Positions 1 through 6,726 of a DNA stretch of 64,000 nt are shown piece by piece; position 1 is the first letter of the stretch; every line of letters starts with the position of its first letter. A program made the position numbers and the translations under genes. The stretch spans positions 4,464,001 through 4,528,000 of the forward strand of contig NZ_CP084876.1 of the NCBI RefSeq assembly GCF_020525925.1, written 5' to 3'. Below the pieces are notes generated by a model. It was not told the origin of the DNA. It worked only from the letters and a program-made list of their open reading frames with translations, and ran no database searches. The stretch comes from Klebsiella quasipneumoniae subsp. quasipneumoniae (lineage in GTDB: Bacteria; Pseudomonadota; Gammaproteobacteria; Enterobacterales; Enterobacteriaceae).

Positions 1-509
1 ACCACCACCAGCTCCTGCTGAATAACCGGAATAAAATCGATATCGGGTTCATCGGCAATATAAGAGCAGATCGCCAGATCGACTTTTCCCGCTTTCAGCT
101 CCTGCAACAGCGTCAGCGAGGTCCCTTGAGTAAAAGAAAAAGTCACGTTGTGAAATTCAGGTGAAAGAGAATATTTATTAATTAACTGCGGAACAACATA
201 TTCGCCCATCGTGTAAATAAAGGCGATACGAATGTTTTCTTTATTTTCAGCGCCGTTTTTTTGCAAAACTGTGCGGCCATTTTCCAGTGAGGCCAGCGCA
301 TCTTCGACATACGGCAGAAAACGCTTGCCGTTTTGCGTAATTTTAACGTTCCGTCCCTGTCTGGCGAACAGCGCGACCCCTAACTCCTTCTCCAGCTCTG
401 ATATCGCATGGCTTAGCGAAGGCTGGGTGATGCACAGACTGGAGGCCGCTTCGGTATAATGTTCAGTTTCAGACAGACGTTTAAAATAATAAAGTTGCTT
501 TAGGTTCAT
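1..509 (-). CDS. LysR-family transcriptional regulator (3' end beyond window)
   Basis: The reverse strand reads an open frame of 169 complete codons from an ATG at 509 to the window edge. It begins MNLKQLYYFKRLSETEHYTE and continues with a typical LysR N-terminal winged helix-turn-helix (about residues 1–60, including ITQPSLSHAISELEKELG). The start of the substrate-binding domain follows. The gene is divergent from the MFS transporter at 741, the usual arrangement for a LysR activator and its target. Ligand is unknown. The frame is not in any list of complete genes because its stop lies outside the window; it is cut by the window edge, not truncated biologically as far as can be seen. Confidence 0.9.
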   Translation of the reverse strand, partial: MNLKQLYYFKRLSETEHYTEAASSLCITQPSLSHAISELEKELGVALFARQGRNVKITQNGKRFLPYVEDALASLENGRTVLQKNGAENKENIRIAFIYTMGEYVVPQLINKYSLSPEFHNVTFSFTQGTSLTLLQELKAGKVDLAICSYIADEPDIDFIPVIQQELVV

Positions 510-683
510 TATTTTTGCCCGTATAATATAAGAATAAATCCACTGATGCTAATATACCATGCAAGCCACCAATAATGCGCACGCGCGGGAAAATATTGGC
601 GGTGCATCAAATATTATTTTCTGAAGCGGATGAATGTGCCACAAAGCGTTGCCATTCATAGATACTACCTATAGTTCCCGGAG

Positions 684-717
684 ATATTTTTGCATATACA
701 AATATATGCAAAAATAT
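684..717. promoter_or_regulatory. Perfect inverted repeat (15-bp arms, 4-bp spacer) upstream of the MFS gene
   Basis: The arms ATATTTTTGCATATA and TATATGCAAAAATAT are exact reverse complements around CAAA. The repeat ends 23 bp before the ATG at 741, in the 231-bp gap between a divergent LysR gene and the transporter. It could be an operator for the LysR protein or another dimeric regulator, or a 5'-UTR hairpin. It is too AU-rich and lacks a GC stem, so it is not an intrinsic terminator. Confidence 0.6.
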
Positions 718-740
718 TTTAAACTTTAAAGGAACTCGCT

Positions 741-2051
741 ATGAGTATGTCAAACTCTCAGGAAGTCCTCACATCCTCATCGGGGACGAAAAAAAGAAGC
801 CGCGTTCGGATAGTTATTTTACTGCTGTTGTCCGTCGGAACGATGATCAATTATCTCGACCGCACCATCCTCGGTATCGTTGCCCCACAGTTAACCCAGG
901 AAATTCATATCGATCCGGCGATGATGGGCATCATTTTCTCCGCCTTTGCCTGGACCTATGCCCTGGCGCAGATCCCCGGCGGCATGTTTTTAGACCGCTT
1001 CGGCAACAAACTGACCTATGCCCTGTCAATTTTCTTCTGGTCGCTGTTTACCCTGCTGCAAAGTTTCACCCTCGGGCTTAAATCTCTGCTGCTTCTGCGC
1101 CTGGGACTCGGCGTCAGTGAAGCGCCCTGCTTCCCGGCCAACAGCCGCATCGTCAGCACCTGGTTCCCGCAGCATGAGCGCGCGCGGGCGACGGCAACAT
1201 ATACGGTTGGTGAATATATAGGACTGGCGGCCTTCTCGCCGCTGTTATTTTTAATCCTCGAACATCATGGCTGGAGAACGCTTTTTTTCCTCACCGGCGG
1301 ATTAGGTATTTTATTTACTTTGGTGTGGTGGCGTTTTTATCACGAACCCCATGAATCGCGCACGGCTAATCAAGCGGAGCTGGATTATATCGGCGCAAAC
1401 GGCATTGACAATAAAATCCAGAACGTTCCATTTAACTGGCGTGACGCCAGGCGCCTGCTGGGCTGTCGCCAGATCCTCGGCGCCAGTCTGGGTCAGTTTG
1501 CCGGTAACACCACGCTGGTGTTTTTCCTGACGTGGTTTCCCAGCTATCTGGCCAACGAGCGCCATCTTCCCTGGCTGCACGTTGGCTTCTTCGCCACCTG
1601 GCCGTTCCTCGCCGCCGCCATCGGCATCCTCTTCGGCGGCTGGATCTCGGACCGACTGCTGAAGCGAACCGGCTCCGTCAACATCAGTCGGAAGTTACCA
1701 ATAATTTCCGGATTATTACTCTCCAGCTGTATTATTGCGGCGAACTGGGTGAGCGCCAACAGCACCGTTATTATTATCATGTCGGTGGCGTTTTTTGGCC
1801 AGGGAATGGTTGGCCTGGGCTGGACGTTAATTTCTGATATTGCCCCGGAAAATATGGCAGGCCTGACCGGCGGTATATTTAATTTCTGCGCTAATATGGC
1901 ATCGATTATAGCCCCACTGATAATTGGCGTGATTATCTCCGCAACGGGTAACTTCTTTTACGCACTGATCTACGTCGGCCTGACGGCGCTGATCGGCGTG
2001 ATTGCCTACATCTTTATCATCGGCGACATCAAGCGAATCGAACTGAAGTAA
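741..2051 (+). CDS. MFS transporter, anion:cation symporter (ACS) family
   Basis: This 436-residue protein has the layout of 12-TM MFS permeases. The N-terminal signature NYLDRTILGIVAPQL and the loop GMFLDRFGNKLTYAL resemble the hexuronate/glucarate/galactonate transporters (ExuT, GudP, DgoT). Members of this group import sugar acids with protons. The ATG at 741 follows AAAGGA at a suitable distance; a second ATG two codons later is possible. It stands alone on its strand, divergent from a LysR gene and convergent with setA. The substrate cannot be told from sequence. No sugar-acid catabolic gene is visible in the window; one might lie beyond the left edge. Confidence 0.85.
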   Translation: MSMSNSQEVLTSSSGTKKRSRVRIVILLLLSVGTMINYLDRTILGIVAPQLTQEIHIDPAMMGIIFSAFAWTYALAQIPGGMFLDRFGNKLTYALSIFFWSLFTLLQSFTLGLKSLLLLRLGLGVSEAPCFPANSRIVSTWFPQHERARATATYTVGEYIGLAAFSPLLFLILEHHGWRTLFFLTGGLGILFTLVWWRFYHEPHESRTANQAELDYIGANGIDNKIQNVPFNWRDARRLLGCRQILGASLGQFAGNTTLVFFLTWFPSYLANERHLPWLHVGFFATWPFLAAAIGILFGGWISDRLLKRTGSVNISRKLPIISGLLLSSCIIAANWVSANSTVIIIMSVAFFGQGMVGLGWTLISDIAPENMAGLTGGIFNFCANMASIIAPLIIGVIISATGNFFYALIYVGLTALIGVIAYIFIIGDIKRIELK

Positions 2052-2060
2052 ACCCGGCGG

Positions 2061-2083
2061 CCCCGGCGAATTGTACGCCGGGG
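2061..2083. terminator. GC-rich hairpin between convergent MFS gene and setA
   Basis: CCCCGGCG and CGCCGGGG form an 8-bp perfect stem with a 7-nt loop in the 44-bp gap between two convergent genes. There is no clear T-tract on either side, so it may act as a weak bidirectional terminator or an RNA-stabilising palindrome. Confidence 0.45.
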
Positions 2084-2095
2084 CGAAGAGGACGG

Positions 2096-3280
2096 TCAGA
2101 TATCCTTTACCTTGCTGGTTAAAAACAGCGTCACCAGCGAAATCGCGGCGATCGTCCAGTAGACGCTGGCGTGGCCATAGCTCTGCGATAGCGCCCCCTG
2201 CATCACGCCGGCCAGGATCACGCCAGTGGAAATACTGTTGGTAAACAGGGTGGTCGCCGCCCCCGCGCGCCCCGGCATTAAATCCTGGAACCACAGCATG
2301 CCGATCCCGGCGATAATGCCGATAAAGATGGCGTTGAACAGCTGCAGGGCCAGCAGCGCCGTACGGCCATGAAACAGGATCAGCCCCAGATAAAACAGCA
2401 CACCGGCCGCCACCGCCGCCACCATCATTTTACGTTTACCAAAGCGCTTCACGTAGTAGCCGGCGAGGATCATCGCCGGAATCTCCAGCCCGGCGGCAGT
2501 GCCCATCAGGATCCCGGCCAGGCTGTCGGGAAGCCCGAGATCGCTGCTGATCCACAGCGGCATATCAATGATATACATGGTGTTGCAGGTCCACATCAGG
2601 GTGGAGGCGATAAACAACATGCGTACGTTCTTGTCCTGCCAGCCGCCGGCCTGCGCCAGCGCCTCCGCCTCTTCAGAGGGTTGCTCCACGCGCGGAACCG
2701 AGGGCAGTTTGACGGCAATCAGCGCCAGGCTGATCACAAAGATGCCCGCCGCAATGGAGAACATGGTGGTAAAGCCATAGTTGAGCGCCAGCATAAAGGC
2801 CAGCGGCGGGCCAATCACCCACGCCAGGGACAGCTGGGCACGCATGACCGAGCTGAACATCACCACTTCCCGCGCCGAGCTGTCGGCATACTCCCGCGCC
2901 AGGGCAAAGAGCTGCGGCATGGCGGCGTTAGCGATGGATGCCAGCATCACCCCGCAGGTGATCAGCGTCAGATAGTGGCGGTTGAAGGCAAACAGCAGCG
3001 CATTGCCTACCGCCATCAGGCAGCAGAACATAATTAACCGCCGCCGGTCGCCGCGGCTATCGGAGCGCTTGGCCAGCGCCAGACTCACCAGGATCCCGGC
3101 TATCGCATTCACGGTGTAGAACAGGCCCACCCAGAACGGCTGCGCCCCCACTTCGCGGCTGAGAAACAAACTCAACGTCGGCGCCTGCAATGCGCCCGCC
3201 ACGCCCATCATAAAAGCAACCAGCATAAAGGCGGCATAGACGCCGTTTAGCCGTCGTCCCATCGTCATCAACCACAGCAT
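2096..3280 (-). CDS. setA: Sugar efflux transporter SetA
   Basis: A 394-residue MFS protein closely matching E. coli SetA along its whole length; for example GVAGALQAPTLSLFLSREVG near the N-terminus and DLMPGRAGAATTLFTNSIST near the C-terminus. SetA exports glucose, lactose and glucosides from the inner membrane and is linked to relief of glucose-phosphate stress. It follows the SgrS sRNA on the same strand, about 30 nt after the SgrS terminator, the arrangement known from E. coli where sgrS and setA are co-transcribed. The start is supported by AAGGAC about 6 nt upstream of the ATG. An alternative internal Met at residue 7 exists. Confidence 0.95.
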   Translation of the reverse strand: MLWLMTMGRRLNGVYAAFMLVAFMMGVAGALQAPTLSLFLSREVGAQPFWVGLFYTVNAIAGILVSLALAKRSDSRGDRRRLIMFCCLMAVGNALLFAFNRHYLTLITCGVMLASIANAAMPQLFALAREYADSSAREVVMFSSVMRAQLSLAWVIGPPLAFMLALNYGFTTMFSIAAGIFVISLALIAVKLPSVPRVEQPSEEAEALAQAGGWQDKNVRMLFIASTLMWTCNTMYIIDMPLWISSDLGLPDSLAGILMGTAAGLEIPAMILAGYYVKRFGKRKMMVAAVAAGVLFYLGLILFHGRTALLALQLFNAIFIGIIAGIGMLWFQDLMPGRAGAATTLFTNSISTGVILAGVMQGALSQSYGHASVYWTIAAISLVTLFLTSKVKDI

Positions 3281-3308
3281 GAAATGTCCTTAACACACGC
3301 GAAGTAAA

Positions 3309-3339
3309 CGAAAAAAGCCAGCAGAGGCTTTCTGCTGGC
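3309..3339 (-). terminator. SgrS intrinsic terminator
   Basis: On the reverse strand GCCAGCAG and CTGCTGGC form an 8-bp stem with a short AAAGCCT loop, followed by a run of six T. It corresponds to the E. coli SgrS terminator (same CGCCAGCAG stem). The T-run is shorter than the eight T of E. coli SgrS. Confidence 0.9.
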
Positions 3340-3348
3340 GGGTGATTC

Positions 3349-3523
3349 TATACTCTGTGGAATTCACGTTGCAGGACAAACGGTTAACCGTTTTTGCGCT
3401 GGCTCCGAAAGGGTGAGTCCCGTAGGGGCGATTCACGCGGCCAGAACATAGGGCTCTGGGAGTATCGACAGCGATAGACCCGGGCGAGCGCGCGCACCTG
3501 CAGCTTGAAAAACGACGAGTATA
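3349..3523. repeat. ERIC-like element (175 bp) inserted in sgrS
   Basis: The segment is bounded by terminal inverted repeats TATACTC (3349–3355) and GAGTATA (3517–3523). Read on the reverse strand the ends resemble Klebsiella ERIC termini (CGTCGTTTTTCAAGCTGCAG at one end, CTGCAACGTGAATTC at the other). An inner palindromic part at 3411–3440 resembles the ERIC core (GTGAATC…GACTCAC). The element is 48 bp longer than canonical 127-bp ERIC, so it is either a long variant or a relative. Removing it restores a sequence that aligns with E. coli SgrS, which shows it is an insertion. The ERIC assignment is from memory of the consensus and was not tested by alignment. Confidence 0.7.
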
Positions 3524-3557
3524 ACACCAATACTCAGTCACACATGATGTCTGCAAG

Positions 3558-3710
3558 TCAATGATCAGAGGTCTTTGACGTCACTCCCCACTGCATCAGT
3601 TCACCCAGAATTTCCTGCTGTCGTCCTGCCATCAGGCGGGCCAGCCAGGACGCTTCCTGCGTCGCAGAAAAGTAGCGCTGGTAGAACGATTTTGCGGTAG
3701 ACCTCATCAT
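3558..3710 (-). CDS. sgrT: Small protein SgrT, glucose transporter inhibitor
   Basis: A 50-codon frame inside the 5' part of SgrS encodes a protein beginning MMRSTAKSFYQRYFSATQEA and ending near ELMQWG. The FYQ.YF.AT core and the LMQW segment match E. coli SgrT (43 aa), which inhibits the PTS glucose permease IICB-Glc. An excellent Shine–Dalgarno AGGAGG lies 5 nt before the first ATG (3710); the next codon is also ATG, so the protein may start one residue later. The N-terminus is a few residues longer than in E. coli and the middle differs. The stop is 15 nt upstream of the base-pairing seed, so translation and riboregulation occupy separate parts of the RNA. Confidence 0.88.
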   Translation of the reverse strand: MMRSTAKSFYQRYFSATQEASWLARLMAGRQQEILGELMQWGVTSKTSDH

Positions 3711-3730
3711 ATTCACCTCCTCGCTTCATC

Positions 3731-3797
3731 GGGATTCATTATTGGCTTAATATGGGGAGTAATAAATTGCTGAGTTTTGCGCAGGAGTTCCCCTTTT
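3731..3797. promoter_or_regulatory. Divergent sgrS/sgrR promoter region
   Basis: Only 67 bp separate the predicted SgrS 5' end (3730) from the sgrR start codon (3798). The region is AT-rich and holds a TAATGA −10-like hexamer for sgrS (complement of 3736–3741). In E. coli SgrR binds this interval to activate sgrS and repress itself; the same is inferred here from position. The sgrR ribosome site CAGGAG is at 3782–3787. Confidence 0.6.
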
Positions 3798-5453
3798 ATG
3801 TCTTCCGGCCGTCTGCAACAACAGTTCATCCGTCTATGGCAGTGCTGCGACGGCAAGTCGCAGGAGACCACCCTCAACGAGCTGGCGGAAATGCTGAGCT
3901 GCTCGCGCCGCCACATGCGCACCTTGCTCAATATGATGGAGTCCCGCGGCTGGCTGACCTGGGAGGCGGAGGCTGGCCGCGGAAAACGCTCGCGGCTGAC
4001 CTTTCTCTATACCGGCCTCGCCCTGCAGCAGCAGCGTGCCGAAGATCTGCTTGAGCAGGATCGCATCGATCAGCTGGTGCAACTGGTCGGCGATAAAGCC
4101 GCCGTCCGTCAGATGCTGGTCTCGCATCTCGGGCGCAGCTTCCGCCAGGGGCGGCACATCCTGCGCGTGCTCTACTACCGGCCAATGAAGAATTTACTGC
4201 CCGGCAGCGCGCTGCGGCGTTCGGAAACCCATATCGCCCGGCAAATATTCAGCGCTCTGACGCGGGTAAATGAGGAAAATGGGGAACTGGAAGCCGATAT
4301 TGCTCACCACTGGCAGCAGTTGACGCCCACCCACTGGCGCTTTTTCCTCCGGCCAGGCATCCATTTTCACCATGGCCGTGAGCTGGAGATGACCGATGTG
4401 ATCGCTTCTCTGCAGCGCAGCAATGCCCTACCGCTCTATTCGCATATCGAACGCATTGAGTCGCCCACCGCCTGGACCCTGGATATTCATCTGCGCCAGC
4501 CCGACCGCTGGCTACCCTGGCTGCTGGGCCAGGTACCGGCGATGGTGCTGCCGCAGGAGTGGCGGACCATGAACCACTTTTCTTCGATGCCCGTCGGCAC
4601 CGGCCCGTATGCCGTGGTGCGCAACAATCAGAACCAGCTCAAGATCCACGCCTTTGAGGACTATTTTGGCTACCGGGCGCTGATCGATGAGGTGAACGTC
4701 TGGGTGCTACCGGAAATTAGCGAAGAGCCCAACGGCGGCCTGACGCTGCAGGGCAATACCGAAAGCGAAAAGGCGGTGGAGAGTCGTCTGGAAGAGGGGT
4801 GCTACTACCTGCTGTTCGACTCGCGAAGCCCGCTGGGCGCCAACGAGGCGGTGCGCCGCTGGTTAAGCTATCTGTTCCAGCCCGCGAACCTGCTCTACCA
4901 CGCGGGCGAGCTTTACCAGGGCAACTGGTTTCCCGCTTACGGCCTGCTGCCGCGCTGGCATCACGCCAGCAACCACGCCTGCGACAAGCCGGCGGGCCTG
5001 GAGACGGTCACCCTCACCTACTACCGCGATCACGTCGAACATCGGGTGATCGGCGGGATCATGCGCGACCTGCTGGCGGCGCATCAGGTAAAGCTGGAGA
5101 TCCAGGAGCTGGAGTACGATGCCTGGCATCGCGGCGAGGTAGTCAGCGATATCTGGCTCAACAGCGTTAACTTCACCTTGCCGATCGAATTCTCGCTATT
5201 CGCCTATCTGTACGAAGTCCCGCTGATTCAGCGCTGCATCCCCATCGACTGGCAGGAAGACGCCAGCCGCTGGCGCGCGGGAGAGTTTAATCCGGCTACC
5301 TGGAGTCAGCGCCTGCTGGCCAGCCAGCATATCGTGCCGCTGATCCATCACTGGCTGATGATTCAGGGGCAGCGCAGTATGCGCGGCGTGCGGATGAACA
5401 CCCTCGGCTGGTTCGATTTTAAATCCGCATGGTTTGCGCCGCCGGAGCCGTAA
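3798..5453 (+). CDS. sgrR: Transcriptional regulator SgrR
   Basis: A 551-residue protein, the same length as E. coli SgrR. An N-terminal winged-helix DNA-binding domain (about residues 1–110, with [19 protein letters not shown]) is followed by a C-terminal solute-binding-protein-like domain (SBP family 5; [16 protein letters not shown] onward). SgrR senses sugar-phosphate stress and activates sgrS. The start [10 protein letters not shown] at 3798 is chosen over an ATG 21 nt upstream because it aligns with E. coli SgrR and has CAGGAG at a good distance. It is divergent from sgrS and upstream of the thi riboswitch. Confidence 0.95.
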   Translation: MSSGRLQQQFIRLWQCCDGKSQETTLNELAEMLSCSRRHMRTLLNMMESRGWLTWEAEAGRGKRSRLTFLYTGLALQQQRAEDLLEQDRIDQLVQLVGDKAAVRQMLVSHLGRSFRQGRHILRVLYYRPMKNLLPGSALRRSETHIARQIFSALTRVNEENGELEADIAHHWQQLTPTHWRFFLRPGIHFHHGRELEMTDVIASLQRSNALPLYSHIERIESPTAWTLDIHLRQPDRWLPWLLGQVPAMVLPQEWRTMNHFSSMPVGTGPYAVVRNNQNQLKIHAFEDYFGYRALIDEVNVWVLPEISEEPNGGLTLQGNTESEKAVESRLEEGCYYLLFDSRSPLGANEAVRRWLSYLFQPANLLYHAGELYQGNWFPAYGLLPRWHHASNHACDKPAGLETVTLTYYRDHVEHRVIGGIMRDLLAAHQVKLEIQELEYDAWHRGEVVSDIWLNSVNFTLPIEFSLFAYLYEVPLIQRCIPIDWQEDASRWRAGEFNPATWSQRLLASQHIVPLIHHWLMIQGQRSMRGVRMNTLGWFDFKSAWFAPPEP

Positions 5454-5493
5454 GCGCTTTCCGTCATCTGACAAAATCATTACACTAAGGCCG

Positions 5494-5743
5494 TTCTCAA
5501 CGGGGTGCTAATAAACATACGCAATATCATTCAAGTTGCATCAAGGCAGCAAGCGGGTGAATCCCCTGGAGCATAGGTAACTATGTGACTGGGGTGAACG
5601 CGCGAAGCTAACGCAGATGCGGCTTGAAGGATGAAGCGTATGGGCTGAGAAAATACCCGTCGAACCTGATCCGGATAACGCCGGCGAAGGGATTTGAGGC
5701 TCACTCAAAATCCTTTGCCACCCCTTTTTTCTGAGGTGCAAAG
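5494..5743 (+). promoter_or_regulatory. TPP riboswitch (THI box) controlling thiBPQ, with ERIC in P3
   Basis: All conserved TPP aptamer blocks are present: ACGGGGTGC (5500–5508), GGGCTGAGAAAATACCCGT (5642–5660), GAACCTGATCCGG (5662–5674) and CGCCGGCGAAGGGA (5679–5692). P1 is formed by TTCTCAA (5494–5500) and TTTGAGG (5693–5699). The usual short P3 is replaced by a 127-bp ERIC element. Downstream, 5704–5719 can pair with the 3' aptamer strand 5683–5698. The overlapping segment CTTTGCCACC (5713–5722) can instead pair with GGTGCAAAG (5735–5743), which covers the Shine–Dalgarno region and first start-codon base of thiB. This is a coherent translational OFF switch when TPP locks the aptamer. Confidence 0.93.
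5516..5642. repeat. ERIC element (127 bp) inside the TPP riboswitch
   Basis: The length is exactly the canonical 127 bp. Core motifs GTGAATCCCCTGGAGC (5557–5572) and GTGACTGGGGTGAACG (5585–5600) match the classic ERIC-PCR primer regions. The termini CATACGC (5516–5522) and GCGTATG (5636–5642) are inverted repeats. TCAAGTTGCAT near one end and GATGCGGCTTGA near the other form the outer stem, so the transcript can fold into one long hairpin. It replaces the short P3 stem-loop seen in other enteric thiB riboswitches. Confidence 0.92.
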
Positions 5744-6726
5744 TGTTGAAAAAATTACTCCCGCTGCTGGCGCTGGTCGCCATGCCCGCTCTGGCTAAGC
5801 CTGTCCTCACCGTCTATACCTATGACTCCTTCTCTGCCGACTGGGGCCCCGGCCCGGCGGTCAAAAAAGCGTTTGAAGCGGACTGCGGCTGCGAGCTGAA
5901 GTTCGTCGCGCTGGAAGATGGCGTTTCGCTGCTGAATCGTCTGCGCATGGAAGGCAAGAACAGCAAGGCTGACGTCGTGCTGGGCCTGGATAACAACCTG
6001 CTGGAAGCCGCGGCGCAGAGTCAGCTGTTCGCTAAAAGCCACGTTCCCGCCAGCGCGGTTAGCGTGCCGGGCGGCTGGGATAACGACACCTTTGTCCCCT
6101 ACGATTACGGCTATTTCGCCTTCGTCTATGATAAAAACAAACTGGCCAATCCGCCGAAAAGCCTGAAAGAGTTGGTCGAGAGCCCGCAGAAGTGGCGCGT
6201 CATCTATGAAGATCCGCGCACCAGCACCCCGGGGCTGGGGCTGCTGCTATGGATGCAAAAAGTCTATGGCGATAAAGCGCCCGAGGCCTGGCAGAAGCTG
6301 GCGGCGAAGACCGTTACCGTCACCAAGGGCTGGAGCGAAGCCTACGGTCTGTTCCTGAAAGGCGAAAGCGACCTGGTGTTGAGCTACACCACCTCGCCGG
6401 CCTACCACATTATTGAAGAGAAAAAAGACCACTATGCGGCGGCGAACTTCGCCGAAGGCCACTATCTGCAGGTCGAAGTTGCCGCCCGCACCGCCGCCAG
6501 CAAGCAGCCGGAACTGGCGGAGAAATTCCTCAAATTCATGGTATCTCCTGGCTTCCAGAACGCCATCCCCACCGGCAACTGGATGTATCCGGTGACCCAG
6601 GTCGCGCTGCCGGCCGGTTTTGCAACCCTGGTGAAGCCGCAGACCACGCTGACGTTTACCCCGCAGCAGGTCGCCAGCGAGCGTCAGACCTGGATTAGCG
6701 CATGGCAACGCGCCGTCAGCCGCTAA
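5743..6726 (+). CDS. thiB: Thiamine ABC transporter, periplasmic substrate-binding protein ThiB
   Basis: A 327-residue protein matching E. coli ThiB (TbpA), which binds thiamine, thiamine phosphate and TPP in the periplasm. It has a short signal peptide (about residues 1–18, LLPLLALVAMPALA followed by KPVLTVYTYDSF). The initiation codon is GTG at 5743, giving MLKK as in E. coli, and its G is part of the predicted riboswitch sequestering hairpin. The 3' end overlaps thiP by 25 nt, consistent with translational coupling in a thiBPQ operon. No sign of damage. Confidence 0.96.
   Translation: MLKKLLPLLALVAMPALAKPVLTVYTYDSFSADWGPGPAVKKAFEADCGCELKFVALEDGVSLLNRLRMEGKNSKADVVLGLDNNLLEAAAQSQLFAKSHVPASAVSVPGGWDNDTFVPYDYGYFAFVYDKNKLANPPKSLKELVESPQKWRVIYEDPRTSTPGLGLLLWMQKVYGDKAPEAWQKLAAKTVTVTKGWSEAYGLFLKGESDLVLSYTTSPAYHIIEEKKDHYAAANFAEGHYLQVEVAARTAASKQPELAEKFLKFMVSPGFQNAIPTGNWMYPVTQVALPAGFATLVKPQTTLTFTPQQVASERQTWISAWQRAVSR

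Larger units (their letters stand above)
3311..3730 (-). ncRNA. sgrS: SgrS small regulatory RNA (enlarged by an ERIC-like insertion)
   Basis: SgrS is an Hfq-dependent sRNA made under sugar-phosphate stress that blocks ptsG translation. Here the predicted 5' end GATGAAGC (3730) matches the E. coli start. The 5' part encodes SgrT, the target-pairing seed GTGTGACTGAGTATTGGTGT is intact at 3524–3543, and the terminator is at 3309–3339. A 175-bp ERIC-like element separates seed and terminator. It lies in the loop of the small GGTG/CACC hairpin that precedes the terminator in E. coli SgrS. The predicted RNA is about 420 nt against about 227 nt in E. coli. Activation by the divergent SgrR is expected. 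The ends are inferred from homology. Confidence 0.88.

Noticed and set aside
3290..3556. 88-codon reverse-strand frame over the SgrS 3' part
   Set aside because: It reads through the seed, the ERIC-like element and the terminator of SgrS; there is no ribosome site and the product has no similarity. The real small protein is SgrT upstream.
5731..5760. Possible start of thiB at the TTG after the GTG
   Set aside because: The GTG at 5743 gives the MLKK start of E. coli ThiB and a complete signal peptide; the TTG is its second codon.
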